A program made the translations under genes and the position numbers. From assembly GCF_002994745.2 (NCBI RefSeq), contig NW_020126850.1, positions 1 to 64,000 on the forward strand: 64,000 bases of DNA, given 5' to 3'. Origin of the DNA: Rosa chinensis (lineage: Eukaryota; Streptophyta; Magnoliopsida; Rosales; Rosaceae). Shown in pieces: positions 1 to 10,498 of the stretch (the stretch's first letter is position 1; each line of letters begins with the position of its first letter). Below the pieces are notes generated by a model that did no database searches, was not told where the DNA came from, and was given only the letters and a program-made list of their open reading frames with translations.

Positions 1-40
1 TAACTTCTTTGAATTTTGATGATGTTCAGGATTCCTATGA
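1..40 (+). promoter_or_regulatory. End of A1 leader with putative 3' splice site
   Basis: The 40 bases before the gag ATG match the leader ends of A2 and A3. They contain the end of a CTAAC branch-point-like motif, a T-rich stretch and TTCAG ending at position 29, twelve bases before the ATG at 41. This looks like an intron 3' end. The matching position in D has an even better acceptor. No transcript evidence is available. Confidence 0.4.
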
Positions 41-1603
41 ATGACCGAGCCTTTTAGACCCTCTACACTAAAGGAAATTGAAGCAAGGCTCGCTCGTTTG
101 AAGGGTCCTTCACTCCTTGAGTTCACAAGCCCTTCTCCTTCAACATACAAAGAGTACACATTTAACGAGCAAGGGAAGCGGATTTACTTTTCTGAGGAGT
201 CTACATCACCTACACCAAGTCCATCTCCGCCTTCACGTTCACCTTCACCTGTGGTTTCGTCCAACTCTACACCACCTTCACCACCACCTGAAGAAGTCGA
301 AGAAGAGAGAATGGCATCTATTAGGGAACTCTCCACCGCAACTGTTGAAGGAGGACCCCCTACAGGCATAGTATACCCTGCCCCTGCAGCTGGAAGACAA
401 GCAGAGTTCGAGCTTAAGAGTGGATTGTTGCACAAGCTCCCTATCTTCCATGGCCTCAATATGGAGGATGCTAACAAGCACGTACGAGAATTCCAATCTG
501 TTTGTGCAAACATGCAACCACAAGGGGCGGATGAAAACCTTCTTAAGATGAGAGCATTTCCATTCTCTCTAGCTGATAGAGCCAAGGATTGGCTATATGA
601 GCTTCCTGCAGGTCGTATCACATCATGGGAAACAATGAGAAAGGCCTTCTTGGAGAAATACTTCCCAGCTTCAAAGGTCATCACACTTAGGAAGAAGCTT
701 AGTGGAATAGAGCAAGCTCATGATGAGTCCTATGCTGCCTACTATGAGAGGTTCAATTCCTTACTTGCACAATGTCCTCAACATCAGATGAAGGATGAGA
801 CCCTACTTACATGTTTCTATGAAGGACTCTTACCCTTGGAAAGGCAAATGTTGGATGCTGCAGCTGGTGGAGCTTTTGTGGATAAGTCACCTGCGGTTGG
901 GAGGGAACTTATAGCTAATCGTGCCCTAAACTCCCAACAGTATGAGGGTGTGAGACAACCCACTCGTAGGGTAAATGAGGTGAGCACTAGTCCTGCCATT
1001 GCGGATCAATTGAGCAAACTCACCCTTCTTGTGAACAAGGTGGCTACTACTCAAGGCCATGGAGGACCCTCTGCTTGTGGGGTATGCTTTACTCAAGGAC
1101 ATCCTACGGATCAATGTCCTCAACTGAGTGAGAATGGTGGTTGGGAGTCTGTGAATGCTATAGGAGGCTATCAAGGGAACCAAGGGGGTCCCCCACGTCC
1201 AAGGTATGATCCATATTCGAATACCTATAACCCTGGATGGAGGGACCACCCCAACTTCAAGTGGACCAACAATGAAAATGTTCAGAACCCTCTTGGTGGC
1301 AGTTTCCAACGTCCTCAAGGACCTCCCTATCAAAGACCTTACATGCCTCCTCAACACAATGTAGGGAATCCCAATTCTCACTATGATAAGACGATAGAGG
1401 CATTGACTAATTCTACTCAGGCATTGACTAGTGCCACACAGACTTTGCTTCAAGGACAACAGACCAATGCCAAGGACATTGCAGAGCTCAAGAAGCAAAT
1501 GGGACAAGTGGTGGACTTCATGACCAAGTTTCATGAGAGTGGTAAGCTTCCGAGCAACACAATTCCAAACCCAAAGGGAGGCTTTGAAGGTTCCACCAAC
1601 TGA
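41..1603 (+). CDS. gag: Gag polyprotein of A1 (520 aa, gag only)
   Basis: Gag is the structural protein that forms the virus-like particle and binds element RNA. Residues ~55-85 are a Ser/Pro-rich linker. Residues ~150-285 are the retrotransposon gag (capsid-like) domain, with the conserved stretch FPFSLADRAKDWLYELP followed by YFPASKVITLRKKLSGIEQ. A CCHC zinc knuckle (C-X2-C-X4-H-X4-C) lies at about residues 347-360 and should bind nucleic acid. The last ~70 residues are Gln/Thr-rich and helical-looking. The ORF starts at the same ATG as A2 and A3 and is closed by its own stop where the others continue into protease. The 240-aa ORF on the opposite strand is a shadow. The intact frame suggests that Gag coding has been kept. 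Confidence 0.88.
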   Translation: MTEPFRPSTLKEIEARLARLKGPSLLEFTSPSPSTYKEYTFNEQGKRIYFSEESTSPTPSPSPPSRSPSPVVSSNSTPPSPPPEEVEEERMASIRELSTATVEGGPPTGIVYPAPAAGRQAEFELKSGLLHKLPIFHGLNMEDANKHVREFQSVCANMQPQGADENLLKMRAFPFSLADRAKDWLYELPAGRITSWETMRKAFLEKYFPASKVITLRKKLSGIEQAHDESYAAYYERFNSLLAQCPQHQMKDETLLTCFYEGLLPLERQMLDAAAGGAFVDKSPAVGRELIANRALNSQQYEGVRQPTRRVNEVSTSPAIADQLSKLTLLVNKVATTQGHGGPSACGVCFTQGHPTDQCPQLSENGGWESVNAIGGYQGNQGGPPRPRYDPYSNTYNPGWRDHPNFKWTNNENVQNPLGGSFQRPQGPPYQRPYMPPQHNVGNPNSHYDKTIEALTNSTQALTSATQTLLQGQQTNAKDIAELKKQMGQVVDFMTKFHESGKLPSNTIPNPKGGFEGSTN

Positions 1604-1618
1604 GGAGAAGAGGAAACC

Positions 1619-1670
1619 ACGTCTAGGCTGAGAAGACGTTAAAACCAAGCGCTACTTGGGAGGCAACCCA
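1619..1670 (+). other. Tandem hairpins H1-H2 after the coding region (A1)
   Basis: H1 has stem ACGTCT (1619-1624) pairing with AGACGT (1634-1639) around loop AGGCTGAGA. H2 has TGGG (1657-1660) pairing with CCCA (1667-1670) around AGGCAA. The same pair occurs at 20157, 26942, 38281 and 42860 on the plus strand and at 58476 and 63471 on the minus strand, with compensating stem changes. The role is unknown. Confidence 0.6.
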
Positions 1671-3550
1671 TGCAAATCAGATTTGCTTTCTTTATCCTTA
1701 TCTTTTATTTTTCGTTTTTGCTTTTTGAATTTAGTATTATTTTCGTAAATTTCATCCCTATATGCTTAAGTGTTCCATTGCATGCTTTTTATTGATTACA
1801 TTGAGGACAATGCAATATTTAAGTGTGGGGGAAGGGATTTACACTTTTATCTTGAGTCATATTTTGAGTCACATATATTGAAAAATACAAAAAAAAGTGA
1901 AAAATGTCAAAAATTTTAAAAAAATTTTCGTTGCTTTTGTTTTTGTTTTGAGTCTTAGGATGCCCTTTCAACTATCTAGGATGATTCTATATCTCTGAAA
2001 TCATGATTAAAAGAGGATCACAAAATTGAGATGATTTTAAAATGGTATTCTTTGGTTAATTGAGATATATGAGATATATATGCATGTGTAGTGGATATGG
2101 ATTTCGAAACTTTGGTACAGAAAATATGAGCATGTTAAGATGAGTTTTGATTCATAAAAACCCATGTGAGATAATTGAGCCCATGTCCCTTTTTCTTGGA
2201 GTAAAATGAAAAATATATTCTTATTTTCTTGGCGATGTTTTGATGATCTCATTATTCTTTCATTTGATTGACTGCTTGCCATAGATTAAGTTTGATGGAC
2301 TAGAGAATGCTAGAATTCACTCTTGTGCTTGTTGAGACGTTATATCAATACATGGCCCTGATTCTGGAAGGGATAGAGGCATCCTAGGAATTACCACCAT
2401 TGCCATATAAACTTGTGTCCCCATTTGTGCCCGTCGTGGGACTCCCCTAGATTAGCCCCTTTGAGCCTACATTAAGCCTTTTCGTTCATCACCCTAAAAT
2501 CCTTAACCATGAAGCTTAGTATAGTAACAACCCTACCCTTTGTTCTAAGAACTTAGTGGAGCTATCTTTTGAGACATACTACATGGGTTTGATGCTAAGG
2601 AGGAAAATTGAGAAGAGGTTAAAGTTCAAGTGTGGGGGTAGACTTGTCCATAAAGAAAAAAAAAAAATATGTGAAAGCCGTGAAAAATGAAAAGAAGAGA
2701 AAAAATGTACGGCTAGAAAAGAAAAGAAAGAAATATTTATGGATTTTAGTCCCCCATACTTAGTGATTTTGGAGTTTACTTTGAAATGAAGGCCTATTAA
2801 AGAAAAATTTGACCTTTGTCCATTCACTGTAGTTCAGGGGAAGTTTACAATGAAGATTGGGCCCAACATGAAGACACTAGGCCCCTTTTATGTTACCTCT
2901 AGGGGAAGTGACGTTTTTGCAATGCATTGGTGGATTTCTTGTGGTCTCTACATTTACATGTGCTCTGCTAGGTTTTTAGGACACTTTGATAAATCCTTAC
3001 CCTTCATTTCTTAAAACCTTGAGCCTTAACCCATTACAACCCTTGAAAAGACCTTCTTGATCCTTAAGATGGGACAGCCCTTGATGTGGAGATGAGTTAC
3101 AAGAGTTGAACCTATGGCTTGGGTCCATCTGTGCAAGTAGTTGGTATCCTTCATGAGATCTTTAAAGAAAATTATACATGTGCTTTCGTTTCTTACATTA
3201 TGTGATATACTTGCTATCTTTCACATATACTTGAGTGTATAAGCTTTTAAGCATTGCCTTGAATTCTGAGAGAAGAAAGAGTGGATATGCCTTGTGAGGA
3301 TTGAATCATACTTGTCTGAAACATGCTTAACAGAACCCATCACCATTGTTACAACCAAGTCCTACTTGTGTATGTGAAGATTATGTGTTTTAATTAACTC
3401 TCGAATGCCTAAACATTTATTCTTGGTGAAGTGCTAATCTTGGTGTTGTGAAAGTAAGAGATTGCTGAGACAAAAAGTTGAAGGGCTATAGAGTCTGTTT
3501 CGTGTCAAGTCTTTAATTTTCGTTGAGTCTTAGTGTGTGTCTTAGTGTGA

Positions 3551-3590
3551 TTTTGCTAAGGGACTAGCAAAAGCTAAGTGTGGGGGAATT
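3551..3590 (+). promoter_or_regulatory. PPT with upstream hairpin (A1)
   Basis: A perfect 8-bp stem, TTTTGCTA (3551-3558) with TAGCAAAA (3565-3572) and loop AGGGAC, is followed by the purine-rich tract AAGTGTGGGGGAATT (3576-3590). The tract directly abuts the LTR start TGATAGG. This is the expected place for plus-strand priming. The hairpin is identical before the PPT of B1, C, A3, E and F. Confidence 0.75.
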
Positions 3591-5870
3591 TGATAGGAGC
3601 ATTTTAATGCGACGTTTTACTTGCTTTTCCCTGCATTTTCTGCGTTATTTCCTTAATAAAACCCTGTTTAGGAAAGTTTCCATTCTTTGATTGGGAAAGT
3701 TCCTATTTGTAGAAAGTTTCTATTTTTGTAGTTTTTATTTATCATTTTTAGAAAGTTTCCCACTTTTCATTTTAGGAAAGTTTCTATTTTTCTTACTAGT
3801 TTCTATTTTCAGGTCCTTGTCACAAATGAGCTGAAACGAGCTCACAAATGGAGAGAGAAGCTAGCCAACGTTGGAGGGAGACAAGATGAAGTACAAAGGG
3901 AAGCACAAATGAGCAGAAATGAAGAAATGAAGCTTTCCTGGTCCAACCAGGAAACCCTGTCCAGAAAAGGAAAGCTTGCCAAAACAAGACTTTTGAGCCA
4001 ACCATGAATGGAGATCGAATTAATGAAGTGACATGGCATGAGAGAAGCTTCTTGAAGACTCTAGATGATGACATGGCACAAAGGTGGCGCATGGAGGCCC
4101 AAGAACTCTCAAGACTTGTTGGATTTTCGGCAAATGGATCAAAAGCCCACAAAGCCCATGCAATTAGGGTTTGTGACGCAATGAAGAAACCCTAGAGATG
4201 TTTGCCGTCCAAAATGAAGAGAGAAACAAGGAAAATGACGTGGAAAATCAGAAATTAAAAGGAGATTTTCTAGGGAGATTTTCTAGGGCTATTTTTATGG
4301 AAATTCATCAAGAGATAAACCCTAGAATATCTTTTGCCGTCCAAGCCAAGAGGAAAAGAAGGAAGTTGCCGTGTGAATTAAAAGAAAACCCTAGAGAATT
4401 CGGCAAGGAGATATTCAAGGGAGAAATAAAAGGAAAGAGAAAAAGGTGGAGACCAAGAAAAGCTCAAAAGAAGTCTAGATACATTCCTTAATTCCCTAAA
4501 GGAAGTTTGGCCGAATTGAACTACAAAAATCAGAATTATATCAAGGGAATTTCGGCAAGATTATTTAGGGAATTAAATGGAATTTTGTGATTGGTTGAAC
4601 CACCTCATAGGGCTTATTTGGCAAGATATTATTGGAGGAAATTATGTGGAATTTTCAGATTAATTCCATAAGGTTTACACGGCTTGGAGAGCAAGTTGGC
4701 CGTCCCCTATATAACCTCCCCTCTTCTCAACGTTTTGGGGTTCCAAGTTCCATTCTTTACGTTTACACTTTGAGAAAATAATTCAGAAAACTCTTTAGAC
4801 TAGCCGTGCTCCTCTCCATCCTCTAGGGCAACCACGAAGTGCAAGCAAGGCCAAGGAAGAAGAAGACAAGCCGTGCACACCATCCACCCTCCACCTTGAA
4901 GATTGCTTTCGAAATTCAAGAGACCACATCATCACTTCATTCATCTCATCTTCATCACGGTGTAATCCGATTCTCCTTGTACCTTTGCTTTGTATTTTCG
5001 TTGGTTTTGCCTTAGTTGACACATATGTATGAACAAGTATTGTTTTCTGAAATTTTATGATGAATTGTTAATTTTCAGATTCATATATTGCGATTTATGG
5101 TTGCTTTTGTGTGAGTGTTTGATTAAATTTGCATGATAGATAACTTTTGTATTTTAATCTTATGTGGTTGCAAACACTTAGGGTTTTGATATAATTGGTG
5201 CTACGAATTTAAGAACATGAATCAACTTTTTGGTTTTGTGTTCTTGGATCGATAAGTAGTAAAGGTTTTGTACAAAAACCGAATTTAATCAAAGAAGATT
5301 GCAATTAGGTGGACTTTTTCATACTAAGTTGCACATTTGAGTTGATAGCCTTTCTAGGTGCTTAATGCGTTAAATATGACATGATTGACTAGCTTTCTAG
5401 GGTTTGATTGCATGTTTGATAGGATTAATCTAGGTGCTTTCGCTTAGGTTAATTAGCATTGAAAGTAAAATATGGGAAATTGTTTGCTTTTGAACGTTTC
5501 ACATGATCAACTCCTCTTGCATGACTATGATGAACAATGATGAACTTGAATCAATTTTAATCATGAGTTTCGACTTTGATCTTTGTTCTTACATTCCATT
5601 TATATTTTTATGTTTTTGCGTTTTTAATTATTTAGTTAGCTTTTATTTTCGAAAATAGAAAACCAAAAACCAAAAATCCCCCCTTTTTCGTAATTATGTA
5701 TATATTTTGTTATATTTTTGTAAATATTATACTTTGTTTTAATTTTAATTGTTTAATTGTTTGACAATGACAGGTGTACCCTCAATCCCCGGAATAGAAC
5801 GATCCCTATTTATTACGTACTACTAATGACATTTCAGGGTTAAATTGGTCGCTCGATAAAAGCGACATCA
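3591..5870 (+). repeat. 3' LTR of A1 (2280 bp)
   Basis: It starts TGATAGGAGC after the PPT and ends AGCGACATCA. The first ~230 bp of U3 (3670-3815) hold degenerate ~20-bp repeats of the form GAAAGTTTCTATTTTT. A TATATAA box lies at 4708-4714, followed by a C/T-rich start region, so U3 is ~1.1 kb and R-U5 about 1.1 kb. U5 contains TCAATCCCCGG (5782-5792), complementary to the PBS 3' end plus flank. It belongs to the same LTR subfamily as the A2 5' LTR. Confidence 0.88.
4708..4714 (+). promoter_or_regulatory. TATA box, A1 LTR
   Basis: TATATAA sits between CCGTCCCC and a CT-rich stretch. This context is shared with the TATA boxes of the A2 and A3 LTRs. The start site is inferred ~30 bases downstream. 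Confidence 0.6.
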
Positions 5871-6483
5871 GTAAACTTGAATCAAAGTAGTAAAGGTTTT
5901 GTACAAAGATCGAATTTAATTAACGAGGATTGCAATCAGGTGGACTTTTCCATACTAAGTTGTACACTTGAGTTGATAGCCTTTCTCTATGTGTAATGCG
6001 TTAAACATGACATGATTGACTAGCTTTCTAGGGTTTGATTGCATGTTTGATAGGATTAATCTAGGTGCTTTCGCTTAGGTTAATTAGCATTGAAAAGTAA
6101 AAAATGGGAATTCATTTGCTTTCGAATGTTTCACATGATCAACTCCTTTCTCATGACTTAGATGAACAATATTAGGGTTTGAATCAATTTTAATCATATG
6201 TTTCGATTTTGATCTTTGTTCTCTCATTCCATTCGTATTTTTATGTTTTGCATTTTAATTGTTTTGTTAACTTAGTTTTATTTTCGAAAAACCAAAAACA
6301 AAATCCCCCCTTTTATATTTTGTTATATCTTTGTTAATATTATACTTTGTTTTAATTTTAATTGTTTAATTGTTTGACAATGACAGGTGTACCCTCAATC
6401 CCCGGAATAGAACGATCCCTATTTATTACGTACTACTAATGACATTTCAGGGTTAAATTATGCGCTTGCTTTCAGGCGCATCA
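5871..6483 (+). repeat. Right part of an LTR (element G)
   Basis: This matches the last ~610 bp of the E/palindrome type of LTR, from the middle of R-U5 to the terminal GCGCATCA. Its left part was displaced by the A1 insertion and should lie outside the window. A ~16-bp gap near 6310 relative to related LTRs looks like a small deletion. The LTR is followed directly by minus-strand pol sequence, with TGTTC (6484-6488) as the presumed target duplication. It is therefore the 3' LTR of an element, or a solo LTR. Confidence 0.78.
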
Positions 6484-7356
6484 TGTTCATGTTCAGGCAC
6501 ACATCTTCTAATCAATTGATCAGAACAATATTTCCATAGGTAAGGTTCATCCCAAACATAGTGCTTAACAGTTTTCTTAAGCCTATCTCTATGAGCACGT
6601 GACATGGTATCAGGAATCTTCCTAGACACAATATAGTTCACAATATCTGCATACCATGGTTCACTTACCTGAAGTCCAAAGAGTTGCTCATCTGGAAATG
6701 TCTCCACCAGAGGGAGATGATCTTCTGCATGCACCAAGCGACTCAAGTGGTCAGCTACCACGTTCTCACTACCCTTCTTGTCCTTGATTTCCACGTCGAA
6801 TTCTTGCAAGAGTAGGATCCATCTGATGAGCCTTGGTTTCGCCTCCTTCTTGGTCATCAAGTATTTTAAAGCTGCATGGTCAGTAAAGATAGTAACTTTG
6901 GTACCAAGTAAATAAGAGCGAAACTTCTCAAGGGCAAAGACAACTGCAAGGAGCTCTTTCTCTGTGGTGGAGTAGTTCATTTGTGCATCATTGAGAGTCC
7001 TTGAGGCGTAGTAGATGGCATAGGGTAGCTTGTCCTTCCTTTGCCCCAAAACAGCTCCAACTGCGTAGTCAGAGGCATCACACATTAACTCAAAGGGCAA
7101 GGACCAGTCTGGAGGTAACATGATGGGGGCAGATGTCAACAACTCCTTAAGCTTGTCAAAAGCTTCTTGACACTCCTTGTCAAAGTGGAAGGGCACATCC
7201 TTCTGGAGTAGTTGACATAAGGGTCTCGAAATCTGAGAGAAGTCCTTGATGAACCTCCTATAAAAACCTGCATGGCCAAGGAAAGAACGAATCTCTCTCA
7301 CAGAAGTGGGAGAGGGTAAGTGACGCACAATATCAACCTTGGCTTTATCAACCTCT
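6484..7356 (-). pseudogene. A0r: pol fragment (RT thumb, RNase H, INT N-terminus)
   Basis: Read on the minus strand, this open fragment runs from just before [18 protein letters not shown], at the end of RT, through an RNase H domain. The RNase H carries the [22 protein letters not shown] and [10 protein letters not shown] motifs. The fragment ends in the region just before the integrase zinc finger, at CVPEHEH. Both ends are insertion junctions: A2 on the right at 7357 (presumed duplication CCTCT, 7352-7356) and G on the left. It is the only visible part of the oldest layer of the nest and the only minus-strand coding remnant. It has no internal stop, so it was not very old when it was interrupted. 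Confidence 0.85.
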
Positions 7357-9664
7357 TGATAGGAGCATTTTAATGCGACGTTTTAACTGCATTTCCCTAC
7401 ATTTTTCTGCGCCATTTCCTTGAAAAATCCCTGTTTTGGAAAGTTTCCATTCTTTGATTGGGAAAGTTCCTTATTGCAGAAAGTTTCCATTTTTGTAGTT
7501 TTCATTTCTCATTTTTGGCAAGTTTCCATTTTTCAGTTTAGGAAAGTTTCTATTTTTCATTTTTAGTAAGTTTCTATTTTCATTTTTTAGAAAGTTTCTA
7601 TTTTAAGTATAGTTTCTATTTTCAGGACCTCCGAGCTAGAAAGTGGAAATGAACGCACAAATGGAAAGAGGAGCTTGCGAACATCAAGACGAACGAACTT
7701 GAGAGAAATTGGCCCACACATTTGAGCAGAAATGAAGAAATAAGCTTTCCTAGTCCAACCAGGAAATCCTACGAAATGGAGGAAGGCTTCCCTAGCAAGT
7801 TTCCAACGCAACCATGAAAAAGAAATGGAAAAATAATGTGTTTTGCGTTGGAAAATGAGAAGGCTTGAAGATGAAGCAACGAGGCCCAAGAACTCTTTGG
7901 ATTTTCGGCAAATTGGATAATGGCCCATCAAAGCCCATGACACTAGGGTTTGTGACGCAAACCCTAGCCCTAAAGATATGTTTGCCGTGAAATTGCATGA
8001 GAGAAACAAGGAAGAGGCGTCCAAAAAAATCAGAAAATAAAGAAGATTTTCTATGGAGATTTTCTAGGGCTATTTTTATGGAAATAAATCAAAAGATAAA
8101 CCCTAGAAGACTCCTAGCCGTCCAAGCCAAGAGGAAAAGAAGGAATGAGCCGTGCAAAGTAAAGATAAACCCTAGAGAATTCGGCAAAGATATTATCTAG
8201 AGAGTTTTAAGGAAAGAAAATATGTGTGGAGACCAAGAAAAGCTCAAAAGAAGTCTAGATACATTCCTATATTCCCTAAAGAGTTTTGGCCGAAATAAAA
8301 GAGAAAAATCAGAATATTATCAAGGGAATTTCGGCAAGAATTATTTAGGGAATTAAATGGAATTTTGTGATTGGTTGCACCACCTCATAGGGCTTATGTG
8401 GCAAGCAAGCATTGGAGGAAATTATGTGGAGTTATATCATTGTGCCGTGAGATTACTAGGGTTACACGGCTTGGAGAACAAAGGAAGCCGTCCCCTATAT
8501 ATTCATCTCTTCTTTCAACGTCAAGAAGTCCCAAGTTCCCACTTTTGCGTTTACACTTTGAGAAAAAAATCAGAAAACTCTCTCTAGCTTAGCCGTGCTC
8601 TTCTCCATCCTCTAGGGCAACCACGAAGTTCAAGCAAGGCCAAGGAAGAAGAGGACAAGCCGTGCACATCATCCATCACCATCCTTGAAGATTGCTTTCG
8701 AAATTCAAGAGACCATTCATCACTTCATTCATCTCATCTTCATCACGGTGTAATCCGATTCTCCTTGTAACCTTTGCTTTGTAATTTTCGTTGGTTTTGC
8801 CCTAGTTGACACACATGTTTGAACAAGTGTTGTTTTCTGAAATTTTATGATTAATTGTTAATTTTCAGATTCATATATTGCGATTTATGGTTGCTTTTGT
8901 GTGAGTGTTTGATTAAATTTGCATGATAGATAACTTTTGTATTTTAATCTTATGTGGTTGCAAACACTTAGGGTTTTGATATAATTGGTGCTACGAATTT
9001 GAGAACATGAATCAACTTTTTGGTTTTGTGTTCTTGAATCGATAAGTAGTAAAGGTTTTGTACAAAAACCGAATTTAATCAAAGAAGATTGCAATTAGGT
9101 GGACTTTTTCATACTAAGTTGCGCATTTGAGTTGATAGCCTTTCTAGGTGTTTATTGCGTTAAACATGACATGATTGACTAGCTTTCTAGGGCTTGATTG
9201 CATGTTTGATAGAATTAATCTAGGTGCTTTCACTTAGGTAAATTAGCATTGAAAGTAAAATATGGGAAATTGTTTGCTTTTGAACGTTTCACATGATCAA
9301 CTCCTCTTGCATGACTATGATGAACAATGATGAACTTGAATTAATTTTAATCATGAGTTTCGACTTTGATCTTTGTTCTTGCATTTCATTTGTATTTTTA
9401 TGTTTTTGCATTTTAATTATTTTGTTAGCTTAGCTTTTATTTTCGAAAAAGAAAACCAAAATCAAAAATATCCCCCCATTTTCGTAAATATGTATATATT
9501 TTGTCATATATTTGTAAATATTATACTTTGTTTTAATTTTAATTGTTTAATTGTTTGATAATGACAGGTGTACCCTCAATCCCCGGAATAGAACGATCCC
9601 TATTTACTTTATACTACTAATGACATTTCAGGGTTAAATTGGTCGCTCAACAAAAGCGACATCA
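7357..9664 (+). repeat. 5' LTR of A2 (2308 bp)
   Basis: It starts TGATAGGAGC inside minus-strand pol and ends AGCGACATCA, directly before the PBS spacer ATTTT. U3 opens with the AAGTTTC repeat block (7435-7625). TATATAT lies at 8496-8502. U5 has TCAATCCCCGG at 9576-9586. The organisation matches the A1 3' LTR. Confidence 0.88.
8496..8502 (+). promoter_or_regulatory. TATA box, A2 5' LTR
   Basis: TATATAT follows CCGTCCCC, the same context as in the A1 and A3 LTRs, about 860 bp after the start of the LTR gene-free U3. Confidence 0.55.
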
Positions 9665-10462
9665 ATTTTTGGCGCCGTTGCCGGGGATTGAAAAATCATT
9701 TGTCATATTGTGAATAATATGTGTTTTGTTTATATTGTGACCGAAAAAAAAAAAAAAAAAAAAAAAATTACTTGTTAATTATTTTGTTGATAATTGTCGA
9801 AAATTAGTAGATTAATTACTTAGGTTGATTATTTATATTGTTGAATACGAATTTTAATTGTGAGTTGTAAATTAAAGAAGGAATAGGTGAAGTCGTGTTT
9901 ATTAATATTGGCCTAAACCCCTTATTGGTACCTAGTCCAGGTCCCTTAAGGTTGAGGGCGGCCTTTATTAACATTCATTGAACTGTCTTCACACTTAGGA
10001 CCTTTTATATCCAAGTAAGTATAGCCTATGTGGGATGGTGTCTAGGAAGGGGACAACGCTCATGACTGGTTCTTGAATCCAGAAGTGCGTGCAAATGAGC
10101 CTAAACCACAATGTGGGAGTAGCTCATGCCAAAATGGATTCTACCTCTCGTGGTCGCCCTCCCCTACCTGGCCATTTCAGTAAGGTTGCCCAAAGGATGT
10201 AGGAGAGACTTAGTGTCTTGACGATTATACTTGGGCCGCACGTCCACTTGATTTACCGCTTGGAATTTAATTCGAAATCAATGGTATTTATAACAAAAGA
10301 AAATGTTGTGATGCACCTAAGGTATATTGGATTAAACATAGTCTTGAAAAGGGTAGCTGTTTCAGCCCCATTGCACATCGAGACTCCCTGTTCCCGTACC
10401 TAAGTGTTGAAAATAATTGTAAAGAAAAGGAAAGAATAGAAGTAATTTTACTTAATTTCGTG

Positions 10463-10498
<36 letters not shown>

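Larger units (their letters stand above)
1604..3590 (+). other. 3' noncoding region of A1
   Basis: About 2 kb lie between gag and the 3' LTR with no ORF above ~82 codons and no env-like gene. The region is strongly similar to the sequence after pol in A2, A3 and E, and more loosely to B1, C and F. It starts with two hairpins (1619-1639 and 1656-1670). An inverted repeat CATTG-AGGA-CAATG follows at 1799-1812, then PPT-like tracts at 1821-1837 and 2628-2640, and the true PPT at 3576-3590. Conservation without coding capacity points to cis-acting RNA or DNA functions. Confidence 0.8.
1..5870 (+). mobile_element. A1: Athila-like gag-only LTR retrotransposon (left end outside window)
   Basis: The visible parts are the last bases of the leader, an intact gag ORF, a long 3' noncoding region, a PPT and a complete 3' LTR. 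Protease, RT, RNase H and integrase are absent: gag runs directly into the sequence that follows the pol stop codon in A2 and A3. It therefore resembles the TR-GAG class of non-autonomous plant elements. Its 3' LTR ends at 5870 and is followed by GTAAA and the inner part of another LTR, so A1 inserted into an older LTR (element G). The expected target duplication GTAAA and the 5' LTR lie left of the window. Movement would need enzymes from a relative such as A3 (inference). Confidence 0.85.

Noticed and set aside
926..1648. 240-codon ORF on the minus strand across gag
   Set aside because: It is antisense to a clear Gag coding region with conserved domains; shorter antisense frames recur in the other gag copies in broken form. 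It is a codon-bias shadow.
4198..4491. LTR ORF rich in Lys/Arg (97 codons; relatives at 7997, 21441 and 45440)
   Set aside because: It lies in U3 upstream of the TATA box, changes length and frame between LTRs, and its similarity is explained by DNA-level LTR identity.
9670..9687. Possible tRNA-Asp gene fragment
   Set aside because: Only the 18-nt PBS is present, at a fixed distance from the LTR; no cloverleaf can be formed around it.
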